Shown here one piece after another: positions 17,369-26,225 of a DNA stretch of 64,000 nt. Source of the stretch: Lachnospiraceae bacterium (GTDB lineage: Bacteria > Bacillota > Clostridia > Lachnospirales > Lachnospiraceae); NCBI GenBank assembly GCA_024690825.1, contig JAILOK010000132.1:1-64000 (forward strand), written 5' to 3'. The translations under genes were made by a program, and so were the position numbers. The stretch's first letter is position 1, and the number at the start of each line of letters is the position of its first letter. The notes beneath the pieces were generated by a model that did no database searches, was not told the origin of the DNA, and saw only the letters and a list, made by a program, of their open reading frames with translations.

Positions 17369-18715
17369 CTATTTCATGAAAACAAATTCCTCGATCTCAC
17401 AGATCGTTCTTTCCTTAAAGAATTCATCCATCCAGTCATCCTTTGGTCTGTAACGTTCCGCTGCAAAATACAGTGCATGCCGTCCCGTCACATTTTCCAC
17501 ACGGGCTGTATATTCACCGTCATGAAGGTCCGTTTCGATCTTTCCTATGCATTTTCCTCCTTTTTCGGCAGATGGCGCGTCAATATAGACATGCAGGCAT
17601 CCCCTGATCCCCGTGCCGTTTAACTTCATTGCAAGAAGCATGGTCTTTGTAGTATCATCATTTCCGAAATCGAAATATTTATAGCCTATTACGCACCCGT
17701 CTCTTACAGATGTGATAACACGTCTGAATATTCCCTTTTCGGTAACAAAGCATCCGTTCGTATGCACACATGCTATCTCAGCCTTTACCGGATAATAGGG
17801 CGACAGCGAATCCTCAAATCCGAGGGATGTCATCTCTACCGGCGGTATCGTCCCGTCCGGAAGAATCTCGACTTTTTCAACACAGGCTCTCCTTGAAGTG
17901 ATGCAGTTATTTGTCATTCTGTGATAAAAGATATACCACTGATCTCCTATTTTACACAAAGAGCCGTGATTATTCCCCTGTGGTTCATAGTCAACGCCGT
18001 TATCAATGATATATCCTCTGTATGTGAACGGTCCCGTCGGCGAGGCAGATGTGGCATAGGCAAGTCTTGTTCCCTTTCTCGGAGAATAGATCAGATAATA
18101 CAGATCTCCTATCTTTCTCGGAGAACTTGCCTCATAAAACCTCTCCTCTATACATACATCCTGCGAATCGTTTATTACCGGCTTCTTCAGACTCCCCGGG
18201 ATCACCCTGTACATGGTTTCGGGATCGAGCTCGTTCATATTTGAATGCTCAAATCCGTAATATGCATACACCCGTCCGTCATCGTCAACCAGAACACCGA
18301 TATCGTTAAAAATACCATCATCCCCGGCATCTTCGGGAGCATATTCATAGGTTGAAAGATATGTGAAAGGTCCTTCGGGCTTATCACTTACGCTGACACA
18401 GCCCTTTGATGCAAGGATATAGGTATACAGATAATACTTTCCGTCCTTTTCCACCACATCCGGTGCATAGATCTCTTTATCCGTAAACGGAACTGACGGC
18501 TCGTGATCCGAATCAGCCTTCGTATGAATACTGTGTCCATGGCACTCCCAGTGATTCAGATCATGTATGGACGCACTCCACACCTTCAGTTTATGATCAC
18601 AGAATTCCACATTTCCCGCCCTGTCATGCGACCCGTAAATATATACCCTGTCCCCGAACTGTCTGGGCTCTCCGTCAGGAATATACTCCCATAACGGTAA
18701 AAACGGATTTGCCAT
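17369..18715 (-). CDS. Glycoside hydrolase family 43 enzyme
   Basis: A 448-residue protein with a five-bladed-propeller pattern of GH43: IPDGEPRQFGDRVYIYGSHD at the start, IYAPDVVEKDGKYYLY with a probable catalytic Asp, FNDIGVLVDDDGRVYAYYG, and YEASSPRKIGDLYYLIYS with a probable catalytic acid. A beta-rich segment of ~140 residues follows. Without a signal peptide it is intracellular, fitting an exo-acting beta-xylosidase or alpha-arabinofuranosidase that cleaves imported oligosaccharides. Exact specificity cannot be read. AAGGAGG precedes ATG. Neighbours are a sugar ABC importer and two deacylating enzymes. Confidence 0.88.
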   Translation of the reverse strand: MANPFLPLWEYIPDGEPRQFGDRVYIYGSHDRAGNVEFCDHKLKVWSASIHDLNHWECHGHSIHTKADSDHEPSVPFTDKEIYAPDVVEKDGKYYLYTYILASKGCVSVSDKPEGPFTYLSTYEYAPEDAGDDGIFNDIGVLVDDDGRVYAYYGFEHSNMNELDPETMYRVIPGSLKKPVINDSQDVCIEERFYEASSPRKIGDLYYLIYSPRKGTRLAYATSASPTGPFTYRGYIIDNGVDYEPQGNNHGSLCKIGDQWYIFYHRMTNNCITSRRACVEKVEILPDGTIPPVEMTSLGFEDSLSPYYPVKAEIACVHTNGCFVTEKGIFRRVITSVRDGCVIGYKYFDFGNDDTTKTMLLAMKLNGTGIRGCLHVYIDAPSAEKGGKCIGKIETDLHDGEYTARVENVTGRHALYFAAERYRPKDDWMDEFFKERTICEIEEFVFMK

Positions 18716-18741
18716 GTCTTCCTCCTTTTAACAATAAAAGT

Positions 18742-19395
18742 TCATTCTTCCTCTGTTTCGTCCTCAGATCCTTTTTCCTGCTCCGGAAACATTTTTGCTT
18801 CAAGCCTGTCAAATTCCTTCACAAAAAACTTACTGTTGTAATACAGCATGACTGTCTGGGAAAAAAGGCAGATGAGCCATGCCCACTTGAAATACCATAT
18901 TCCGATGATAAACGGCAGTATGAACAGCGCTATCGCAATGAAAACACGGAAGAATCTCGCTCCGGTCATTCCAAGCGCCGCTTTTACGGCCTCTGATGTC
19001 TTTATCTTATATCTGGCTATGATCGGGAAAAGGCAGAATGAAAACATCATAAAAAGAACGGTCACCACTGCCAGTGTGATCCTGTATGCCGTAAGAGAGG
19101 GATTTTTTATTACAAAATACCAGTCCAGAATAAGCAATCCCGCCCCCGCCGTCAAAAAAACAGACGGCAATACTGTCTGTTTAAGATTTGATCTGAAGGA
19201 ATAAAAAAAGGACCTGACCACAACGGGTTCGTGACCCCTGCAGATCTTCATCCCCACATAATATTTTGCACTCATGGCAGCCCCCGCCGTAAAAAGCGGA
19301 AGTGAGCAGACTATCCAGAGGATATTCAGGATCACATAATCGGTGATCCTGTTGATCGTCTGCATCACAGGGCTGTCAAATGCAAGAAAATTCAT
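18742..19395 (-). CDS. YesL/DUF624 family membrane protein
   Basis: A 217-residue protein with about five membrane segments, opening with a helix and NILWIVCSLPLFTAGAA, the hallmark start of the YesL (DUF624) family. It ends in a charged EEK/DE tail. YesL proteins are nearly always next to YesM/YesN-controlled sugar importers, as here, and their role is unknown. It starts 4 bases after the upstream permease stop, so it is probably translationally coupled. Confidence 0.85.
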   Translation of the reverse strand: MNFLAFDSPVMQTINRITDYVILNILWIVCSLPLFTAGAAMSAKYYVGMKICRGHEPVVVRSFFYSFRSNLKQTVLPSVFLTAGAGLLILDWYFVIKNPSLTAYRITLAVVTVLFMMFSFCLFPIIARYKIKTSEAVKAALGMTGARFFRVFIAIALFILPFIIGIWYFKWAWLICLFSQTVMLYYNSKFFVKEFDRLEAKMFPEQEKGSEDETEEE

Positions 19396-19399
19396 ATCT

Positions 19400-20362
19400 T
19401 CACTCTTTCACACCGCCAATGGTAAGGCCGGTGACAAAGTATCTCTGCAGGAACGGATAGAGCATGACGATAGGCGCCATGGTGATGATCGTGGCTGCCG
19501 CGCGCACCGAAATAGGTGTGATGTTGACGGTCGTGCCCGATGTTGCCGCGCCGGCATTTCCCTTAAGGCTTGTAACTGCCGAAAGCATCTTCATCAGCTC
19601 ATACTGCAGAGTCGTATATTTATCTGCCATACGGTTGTAAAGCATCGTATCAAACCATGAATTCCACTGTCCAACGGCCACAAACAGGGCTACGGTTGCA
19701 TAGATCGGTTTACACAGAGGGGATATTACCTTCAGGAATATGGTCATATATCCTGCTCCGTCGATCTGAGCCGCCTCCTGAAGCGATTCGGGCAGTCCCT
19801 CCATATATGTCCTCATTACGAGCATGTTAAATCCGCTGATCATCGCGGGTATGACATATACCCAAAAGGAATTTGTCAGATGCAGATTCTTGTACAGGAT
19901 CATGATCGGGATCATTCCGCCGTTCACATACATTGTTATGACCCAGAAAAGAGAAAGCTGCGATCTGAAAATAAACTTCTTCTGGCTGACTATAAACGCA
20001 AGAAGCGCGTTCGCAACGAGGGCAAGCAGTGTTCCTATCACCGTCCTTAAGACCGATATCAGCGCGCCCTGTCCGATATTTTTCATTGCCAGGACCGTCG
20101 TATAATTCTGTGTCGTAAACAGTCTGGGGAAGAGATGAACTCCGCCCCTCATGGCATCCACACCGTCATTAAAAGAGATCGCCAGTGTGTTGATAACGGG
20201 ATACAGCGTAACAATACAGAAAAGAAGCATAAATATGCCGTTGCATACATGAAAGATCACATCTCCCGCTTTCAGCCTTTTGTGTTTCTTAGGAGGGTAT
20301 TTTTTTACGGCTTCTGTCCCGTTCTTATTATCCAATGCTTCATTCATCATGTTTTCTTCCAT
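19400..20362 (-). CDS. Carbohydrate ABC importer permease (LplC/MalG type)
   Basis: Six predicted membrane segments with the EAA coupling loop EAAQIDGAGYMTIFLKVISPL at about residues 210-230 of the protein. The C terminus is the typical FVTGLTIGGVKE. It pairs with the permease at 20373-21311 and the solute-binding lipoprotein; no dedicated ATPase is encoded, as is usual for this class, which borrows a shared MsmX-type ATPase. An ATG at 20362 gives 6 bases after AGGAGG; a longer frame to 20389 would overlap the upstream gene. Confidence 0.9.
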   Translation of the reverse strand: MEENMMNEALDNKNGTEAVKKYPPKKHKRLKAGDVIFHVCNGIFMLLFCIVTLYPVINTLAISFNDGVDAMRGGVHLFPRLFTTQNYTTVLAMKNIGQGALISVLRTVIGTLLALVANALLAFIVSQKKFIFRSQLSLFWVITMYVNGGMIPIMILYKNLHLTNSFWVYVIPAMISGFNMLVMRTYMEGLPESLQEAAQIDGAGYMTIFLKVISPLCKPIYATVALFVAVGQWNSWFDTMLYNRMADKYTTLQYELMKMLSAVTSLKGNAGAATSGTTVNITPISVRAAATIITMAPIVMLYPFLQRYFVTGLTIGGVKE

Positions 20363-20372
20363 CATCCGCCTC

Positions 20373-21311
20373 CTAAAAAAGTCTCTCATCCGTGGTCTTT
20401 TTCGCGATCGTATTGGCTATCACGATGATCACGATGGATACCACACTCTTGAAGATACCCGCTGCCGTACCAAGTGAATAATCATTCTGGCTGATACCCC
20501 AGGTCAGCACATAGATATCGATCGTATCCGAAACGCTCTTTACCAGACCGTTTCCGAGCAGGTACTGTACTTCAAATCCTGCATTCAGGAGATTTCCCAT
20601 ATTCATGATCAGAAGCACGATGATCGTAGGCTTCAGACTGGGAAGAGTTATATGCTTTATCTTCTGCCATCTCCCCGCTCCGTCGATCGATGCCGCTTCG
20701 TAAAGATTCGGATCGATGGATGTGATGGCCGACAGATATATGATCGTATTCCATCCGGTCTCCTTCCACAGATGAGCGAAGGTAACTATCGGCCAGAAAA
20801 GCGCAGGGATCGAAAAGAACGGGATGGTATCCTTTATTATGCCGGACTTCTTCAGAAGCTCGTTTACTATTCCTGTTGAAGAAAGAGCGTCATTAAGGAT
20901 ACCGGTAACAATGATCCATGAAAGGAAGTGAGGCAGATAAGAAACCGTCTGTATGGCTTTTTTTGCGCGTGTCAGTCTTACCTCGTTAAGGGTTATCGCA
21001 AAAAAGATCGCCATGAGCGTGGTAAACACAAGGTTCATGGTACCCATGCAGAAGGTGTTCCTGATAACCCTTATAAAAGTCGCATCTGAAAACAGAAATT
21101 TGAACTTATCAAGTCCCACCCACTGGGAATGCAGGAATCCGGTCTTGTTCTTGTAGTTCTGAAAAGCCATCACCCAGCCGCCCAAAGGCAGATAATAAAA
21201 GATAAATCCGTAGATCACAAATATTGCGGACCAGATCAGCATGAACTTCTGTCTGCCAAGTTCCTTCATTGTTATAGGTGTCTTGTTCTTATTTGATTTC
21301 TTGCTGCCCAT
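20373..21311 (-). CDS. Carbohydrate ABC importer permease (LplB/MalF type)
   Basis: Six membrane segments with EAA loop EAASIDGAGRWQKIKHITLP. The gene belongs to the LplB/YteP group that imports complex oligosaccharides together with an LplC-type partner. I choose ATG 21311 (after AAAGG with 8 bases) because an upstream ATG at 21341 lies inside a 13-bp inverted repeat that separates this gene from the binding-protein gene. Confidence 0.9.
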   Translation of the reverse strand: MGSKKSNKNKTPITMKELGRQKFMLIWSAIFVIYGFIFYYLPLGGWVMAFQNYKNKTGFLHSQWVGLDKFKFLFSDATFIRVIRNTFCMGTMNLVFTTLMAIFFAITLNEVRLTRAKKAIQTVSYLPHFLSWIIVTGILNDALSSTGIVNELLKKSGIIKDTIPFFSIPALFWPIVTFAHLWKETGWNTIIYLSAITSIDPNLYEAASIDGAGRWQKIKHITLPSLKPTIIVLLIMNMGNLLNAGFEVQYLLGNGLVKSVSDTIDIYVLTWGISQNDYSLGTAAGIFKSVVSIVIIVIANTIAKKTTDERLF

Positions 21312-21330
21312 TATCATACCCTTTCCCAAA

Positions 21331-21367
21331 ATGGCAGTCATATACAGTTAAAGCATATGACTGCCAT
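21331..21367 (-). promoter_or_regulatory. Stem-loop between the binding-protein and permease genes
   Basis: Perfect 13-bp inverted repeat, arms 21331-21343 and 21355-21367, loop of 11 bases, lying between the stop of the binding protein (21396) and the permease start. On the minus strand it is followed by only TTTT. Such hairpins after binding-protein genes commonly raise their transcript level over the permeases by partial termination or RNA protection. Confidence 0.75.
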
Positions 21368-21395
21368 CCGGTTAATGTATAGAAAAGTTTTAAGC

Positions 21396-23180
21396 TTACT
21401 TGTTTGCTGCTACTCTCTTGTCAAGCTCTGCCTGCATCTCTGCCAGGAAATCTTCAGGCTTGCACTCTTTGTATGCCTTCATGTAGTTATCCCACTCGGA
21501 TTCGAAGTTCGAAGCCATGACAACCTTGGGCAGCCACTCATGCTTTGTCTCACCCATCTTTGTCCATGCAACACCGCCGGGTGTTGATGTATCAAGATTG
21601 TTGGAGAATGACCACATCGGGAACCAAGGATGAGTTGCATTTACATCTTCCTTGACTGAACCGATCAGATCGGGATAGTTCTTTGCGCCGTATGCAGTGA
21701 AGCATTTCTGCATGGGCTCTGCCAGCTGGTCAAAGAATTCGGAAGGCTGCTCATCGGGAAGATTTGCATTCTTTCCGTCATCACTTGTTCCGCCGTACTG
21801 AGGCAGGTAGCTGTAGAAGCAGAGGTGGTCAGCCCTGTACTTGGGATCTGAAATGTTTGCGCGGATCTCGGGAGTTCTGTAGAAGAGTCCGTTCTCATCA
21901 ACGAGATAATCAACTCCTTCAACTCCCCAGAAACGAAGATTGTGGATATCCTGGTCAAGCATTGCATTTAAGAATGAGAATGCCAGATCGGGATCCGAGC
22001 AGCTTGTTGTAACGGCGATACCTGAAGCGATATTGAGAGTATCTCCGTATGTATGCCAGCGGTTCTCCATTCCCTCTTCGATCGTAAGTCCCAAAGGTAC
22101 ATAGTTGCATCCCTGATCCTCAAGACCGGTGTTGCGGAGTGAATCCTTAACCTGCTGGAAATCCCAGTACTGATCGCACATTCCGAGTACATTTCCGTTT
22201 GAAAGCTTCTGAATGTAATCGTCATACTTCTGTGTACCGAAATCCTTGTCTACGATGCCCTTCTTATATTCTTCGTTAAGCTTCTTGAAATACTTGACTG
22301 CTGTTTCGGTTGTATTGTAGTCAACGATCGTAGGATCCTTGCCGTCGAAATCAACTATAACCGAACCGTCATTGGGATAACCGTCAAGGAACTGAGGAGC
22401 GTTTTCTATACAGAAATAACGCCAGTCGTCGCAAAGGCAGGTATACGGGATAACCTCGATATCATTTCCGTTAGCGTCCTTGACCGTAGGATTTGCTGCC
22501 GCATATCTTTCAAGAAGGTCAAAATACTGGTCAAGTGTCTTGATCTTGGGATAGTTGTCCCACTCGAGAACTCTTGCCTGGATCCAGAAAGCCTCATCAT
22601 TGTGTGCCGTTCCTGTAGGCTCACCCTTTGTATTCTGGAAAACATTACACCAGTAGATCTTGCCGTCATCCTGTCTGAACTGATCCCATTCTGCGGGAGT
22701 GTAATAATTTGTCAGGTTGGGATATTTGCCGCTTGCAAGATAATCATCCCAGGGCACCAGAACACCTTCATTATAGAGATCGAGACATCCGTCACCACCG
22801 TCGATGAGATCGGGATAGGTTCCGGAAGCGATGATACTTCCTATAGCTTCGGCAACAGTCTGTCCTGTAAGCCATGTCTCCTTAAGTCTGACGCCGGTCT
22901 TTTCAGCGATCATATCCTGAATATCGTTGTTTCCGTTATTGATCTCTGTTCCGGGCATTCCGCCGAAGAATGTAAATTCAACAACATCTCCTGATGATTC
23001 CCCTGATCCCGAATCGGAATCAGCTGCTTTCGCATCGCCTGAATCTGCTGCCGCGCCGCTGTCCGCTGCTGCCCCTGCATCGCCTGTTGCAGCGGCTTCT
23101 CCGCAGCCTGCCAGAGCGCATGCGGTAAGAGCCATACTGAGGGCGATACCAATGATCTTCTTGAGTGTTTTGTTCTTCAT
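21396..23180 (-). CDS. Extracellular sugar-binding lipoprotein of an ABC importer (LplA type)
   Basis: A signal peptide with lipobox LAGC near residue 24 is followed by a low-complexity A/G/D/S linker and a large (~550-residue) family-1 binding domain of the LplA/YtcQ type. It captures oligosaccharides outside the cell and delivers them to the two permeases downstream. The start ATG 23180 lies 6 bases after AAGGAG; a much longer upstream frame exists but has no ribosome binding site and would spoil the signal peptide. A TATAAT box lies about 85 bases upstream without a clear -35, fitting activation by the YesN-type regulator. Confidence 0.93.
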   Translation of the reverse strand: MKNKTLKKIIGIALSMALTACALAGCGEAAATGDAGAAADSGAAADSGDAKAADSDSGSGESSGDVVEFTFFGGMPGTEINNGNNDIQDMIAEKTGVRLKETWLTGQTVAEAIGSIIASGTYPDLIDGGDGCLDLYNEGVLVPWDDYLASGKYPNLTNYYTPAEWDQFRQDDGKIYWCNVFQNTKGEPTGTAHNDEAFWIQARVLEWDNYPKIKTLDQYFDLLERYAAANPTVKDANGNDIEVIPYTCLCDDWRYFCIENAPQFLDGYPNDGSVIVDFDGKDPTIVDYNTTETAVKYFKKLNEEYKKGIVDKDFGTQKYDDYIQKLSNGNVLGMCDQYWDFQQVKDSLRNTGLEDQGCNYVPLGLTIEEGMENRWHTYGDTLNIASGIAVTTSCSDPDLAFSFLNAMLDQDIHNLRFWGVEGVDYLVDENGLFYRTPEIRANISDPKYRADHLCFYSYLPQYGGTSDDGKNANLPDEQPSEFFDQLAEPMQKCFTAYGAKNYPDLIGSVKEDVNATHPWFPMWSFSNNLDTSTPGGVAWTKMGETKHEWLPKVVMASNFESEWDNYMKAYKECKPEDFLAEMQAELDKRVAANK

Positions 23181-23308
23181 CATAATCTCCTTCCCTTGAA
23201 TTTGATCCCGCATCAGTAAATAGAGGATCCCCTTAATTCTGTAAAAGATTATAATAAAGACACGGAAGATATTATCCCGACAAAATATAGGATAAAAACC
23301 GAAAAATT

Positions 23309-24439
23309 TTAGGACTGTTTTTCCTTGCGGTAATTTGACGGAGTACAACCCATACGTTCTATGAATTTCTGTACAAAATAATCGCTGTCCTTATAGCCGA
23401 CATCCTCAGCGATATTGATGATCTTGCGGTCAGTTCCGGCAAGAAGCCTTGCCGCTTCCTTTATCCTGTAATCGGTAAGGTAATCCTTAAACGAAACCCC
23501 GTATTTCTTTTTAAACATCTGTCCCAGATAGGCATTGTTAATGTAAAACTTTTTGCTCATCTCGCGAAGACTTAAGTTCTCGGCGTAATGCTCGCGGATC
23601 TCCTTTTCAACATCCGAAAGAACGCTTCTGACAGAACTTTTTCTAAGCTGGCTTATATACTCGGCATATTCAAGGCAGAACCGGATCATGATGTCGCTTT
23701 TTCCCTTCAGGAGGCTTTCCTCAAAAGAGCTTTCGCTGATGAAATTCATGATCTCCTCATGGTTGACATCCTCATCCTGTTCCGATGCTATCCTTATCAG
23801 CTGGAATAAAAGATAAGAAATATTAAAGTTTACGCTTTCATCCGAAAGTCCCTTATTTTTTGCTTCTCTGTAAAAAGCATGGACAAGCCGGCCTATCTCT
23901 TCCGCATCGTTTACCTCGATGGCCCTGACAAGCTTATCGAGGACCTCGTTGCATATGATCTTACCCGTACTTTCTGAATCATAGGTTCCTATGAGCCTTG
24001 ATATCATATTCCTTCCACGGTAGGCATTCTCGATCTCCTTGTGTCTTTCCTCCTCTTCCTGCCTGGATCTCTCATTAATGCTTAAATTTCTTATTATCTC
24101 AAGCAGCTCTCCCTCATCCACCGGCTTTAAGAGATAATCGACACATCCCATCCTGAGCGCCTTCTGGGCATAGCCGAAATCATCATATCCGCTCATTATC
24201 ACAAAGGCTGCATCGCTTATTCCCTCTTCCTTCACCTTTTCCATAAGATCCAGCCCGCTCATCTCGGGCATGCGGATATCGGTCAGCACCAGATCGATCC
24301 TGTTTTCTTTCAGGAATTTATATGCGTCCCTGCCGTTTTCGAGGCAGGCGGCGATCTCATATCCTTCCTTTTCCCAGTCGATCAGAACACTTAAGCCCTG
24401 GGTTATGAACGGTTCATCATCAACTATCAGTACTTTCAT
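23309..24439 (-). CDS. Response regulator with AraC-type DNA-binding domain (YesN-like)
   Basis: N-terminal receiver domain with acidic pocket VDDEP, phosphorylation Asp in LVLTDIRMPEMSG (about residue 55) and the conserved Lys in DYLLKPVDE. The last ~100 residues are an AraC/XylS helix-turn-helix pair with NNAYLGQMFKKKYG and DSDYFVQKF. It overlaps the kinase gene upstream by 20 bases, so both are made together. It most likely switches on the binding-protein/permease/GH43 genes directly downstream. Confidence 0.92.
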   Translation of the reverse strand: MKVLIVDDEPFITQGLSVLIDWEKEGYEIAACLENGRDAYKFLKENRIDLVLTDIRMPEMSGLDLMEKVKEEGISDAAFVIMSGYDDFGYAQKALRMGCVDYLLKPVDEGELLEIIRNLSINERSRQEEEERHKEIENAYRGRNMISRLIGTYDSESTGKIICNEVLDKLVRAIEVNDAEEIGRLVHAFYREAKNKGLSDESVNFNISYLLFQLIRIASEQDEDVNHEEIMNFISESSFEESLLKGKSDIMIRFCLEYAEYISQLRKSSVRSVLSDVEKEIREHYAENLSLREMSKKFYINNAYLGQMFKKKYGVSFKDYLTDYRIKEAARLLAGTDRKIINIAEDVGYKDSDYFVQKFIERMGCTPSNYRKEKQS

Positions 24440-26201
24440 TTCTTTTTTCTCCCACAGGTATAGTCATTCTTATCACGGTGCCCACACCGCGCTCGGATTC
24501 AACAAAGAACCGGGCCTTTCCCCCTGTCACCATCTTCAGCCTTAAAAAGGCATTCATGATGCCGACATGCTTCTTTCCCTTCATTGTCTCGATGCTCGCG
24601 TTCTTCACGCGTTCCGTTATATCATCTGCCACGACCACATTCATGCCTTCGCCGGTATCTTCCACTTCTATATTTATCTCATCATCCTTTTTGAATACCC
24701 TGACAAAAATCCATCCGGGCACGGACTTTTTCTCCACGCCGTGTTCGCATGCATTTTCCACAAGTGTTACAATTGTAAGCTTCGGTATGGAGTACATCTC
24801 GCAGTCTTCATTCACGGTCAGCTTATATGAAAGTCTGTCTCCGAAGCGGTATTTCTGAAGTGCCAGATATGTATCCACGAAATCCATCTCCCTGCGGATA
24901 GGAACCTCGTCATCTCCCCAATTTACATAGGTTCTCTCCATTACGGCAAGTCTTCCGACCATCTCGGCCGTTTCCCTCTCACCTCTCAGAAGGCTGTGCA
25001 TACGGATACTTTCAAGGGCATTGAACAGAAAATGAGGATTAATCTGGGAATGAAGAGCCAGAAGTTCGGCATTCTGCTTGGCGATGCTCATCTCCTGCTC
25101 ATACAGACGGTCCTTGTAAACAGTATTAACCAGCTCATTCATCCTTTCCGCCATACGGTTATAACTGTCGATCAGTCCGCTTATCTCGTCGTCTCCGCCT
25201 ATCCTTTCGATAAGCTGCATTTTCTCATCTTCCATGATCCCGAAGGAGCCTTCCAGATACCTTATGCGCACGATCATGGTCTTTTCGATCAAAGACATCA
25301 TCACTGCCATCATAATGATATTTATGGCCATCAGTATCAGGAATATTCCTCCGTTACCGATAAGAAATGCTCTTGCTTCATTTTCTTTTGAAACTATATA
25401 TATGGAAAGATCCCTGTTATAAAGCCTGAAATCCTTTTTATACGAGATCTTCCCGACATCCGGCAGCTTTGAAAAGGGCTTCATCTCACCTTCGCTCTTA
25501 TTATTTGTAAAAATAAGCGTATCTCCGTCACAGACATAGACATCATCCTCTATATCAAGCTTTCGGAGCTCATCCTCAAAATCGCTGAAATCAAGATCCA
25601 TCCTTAGCGTTTTTTTCAGTCCGTTAAAGGCTCCCATGTTCATCTTGACAAGGATCAGAACGCGTCGTTTCGATTTGTTATCGCTTTCCATGCCGACCCC
25701 GTACTCAAACATGAGTATCCTGTTTTCCTTTCCGGCATAAAATTCCCTGTACCATTCCTGATCCTTTGCAAGATCCAGCTTATAAAAACCGGATCCGTTC
25801 AGTATTGTCGGATTATCTACAAATATGCTGACCCTCGCGCCCTCTATGCCCATGGTGGCATCAAACATCTGATTGCTTTCTATCCTGTAATACGCGTCAT
25901 AATAATCATACGGAGAAGCGTATTCTTCGTTCAGGAAATCTTCGATCACCTGGCTTTTATATATATTGTGGGCGATATTGGCCGGATATTCCAGATGCTT
26001 CTGAAGTGCATACTCCACAGATGTCGCCGTTCTTTCCATATCGGCTCTGACATCGGACGCAACAGAACGATACACCCCCGCGAGCATTATTACATTTGTA
26101 ATAAGAAGGGGCACCGCAACACAGAAAACAAAGAGAAATCTCAGTTTTCCGCCCATATCAAGCTTATTAAGATAGTCTTTCAGATGATTAAACAGCTTCA
26201 T
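24420..26201 (-). CDS. Sensor histidine kinase (YesM-like)
   Basis: Two membrane segments (about residues 20-44 and 280-305) flank an extracellular sensor domain. A HAMP region leads into the His_kinase motif INPHFLFNALE with the phospho-accepting His (about residue 393). The ATPase domain follows with the N-box TLVENACEHG and DTGEGM. This is the YesM class, which senses extracellular sugars or a ligand-bound binding protein. It lies 24 bases after the esterase stop and overlaps the response-regulator gene. Confidence 0.92.
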   Translation of the reverse strand: MKLFNHLKDYLNKLDMGGKLRFLFVFCVAVPLLITNVIMLAGVYRSVASDVRADMERTATSVEYALQKHLEYPANIAHNIYKSQVIEDFLNEEYASPYDYYDAYYRIESNQMFDATMGIEGARVSIFVDNPTILNGSGFYKLDLAKDQEWYREFYAGKENRILMFEYGVGMESDNKSKRRVLILVKMNMGAFNGLKKTLRMDLDFSDFEDELRKLDIEDDVYVCDGDTLIFTNNKSEGEMKPFSKLPDVGKISYKKDFRLYNRDLSIYIVSKENEARAFLIGNGGIFLILMAINIIMMAVMMSLIEKTMIVRIRYLEGSFGIMEDEKMQLIERIGGDDEISGLIDSYNRMAERMNELVNTVYKDRLYEQEMSIAKQNAELLALHSQINPHFLFNALESIRMHSLLRGERETAEMVGRLAVMERTYVNWGDDEVPIRREMDFVDTYLALQKYRFGDRLSYKLTVNEDCEMYSIPKLTIVTLVENACEHGVEKKSVPGWIFVRVFKKDDEINIEVEDTGEGMNVVVADDITERVKNASIETMKGKKHVGIMNAFLRLKMVTGGKARFFVESERGVGTVIRMTIPVGEKRNESTDS

Positions 26202-26225
26202 AATAAAAGATCATATCCTGTGGGG

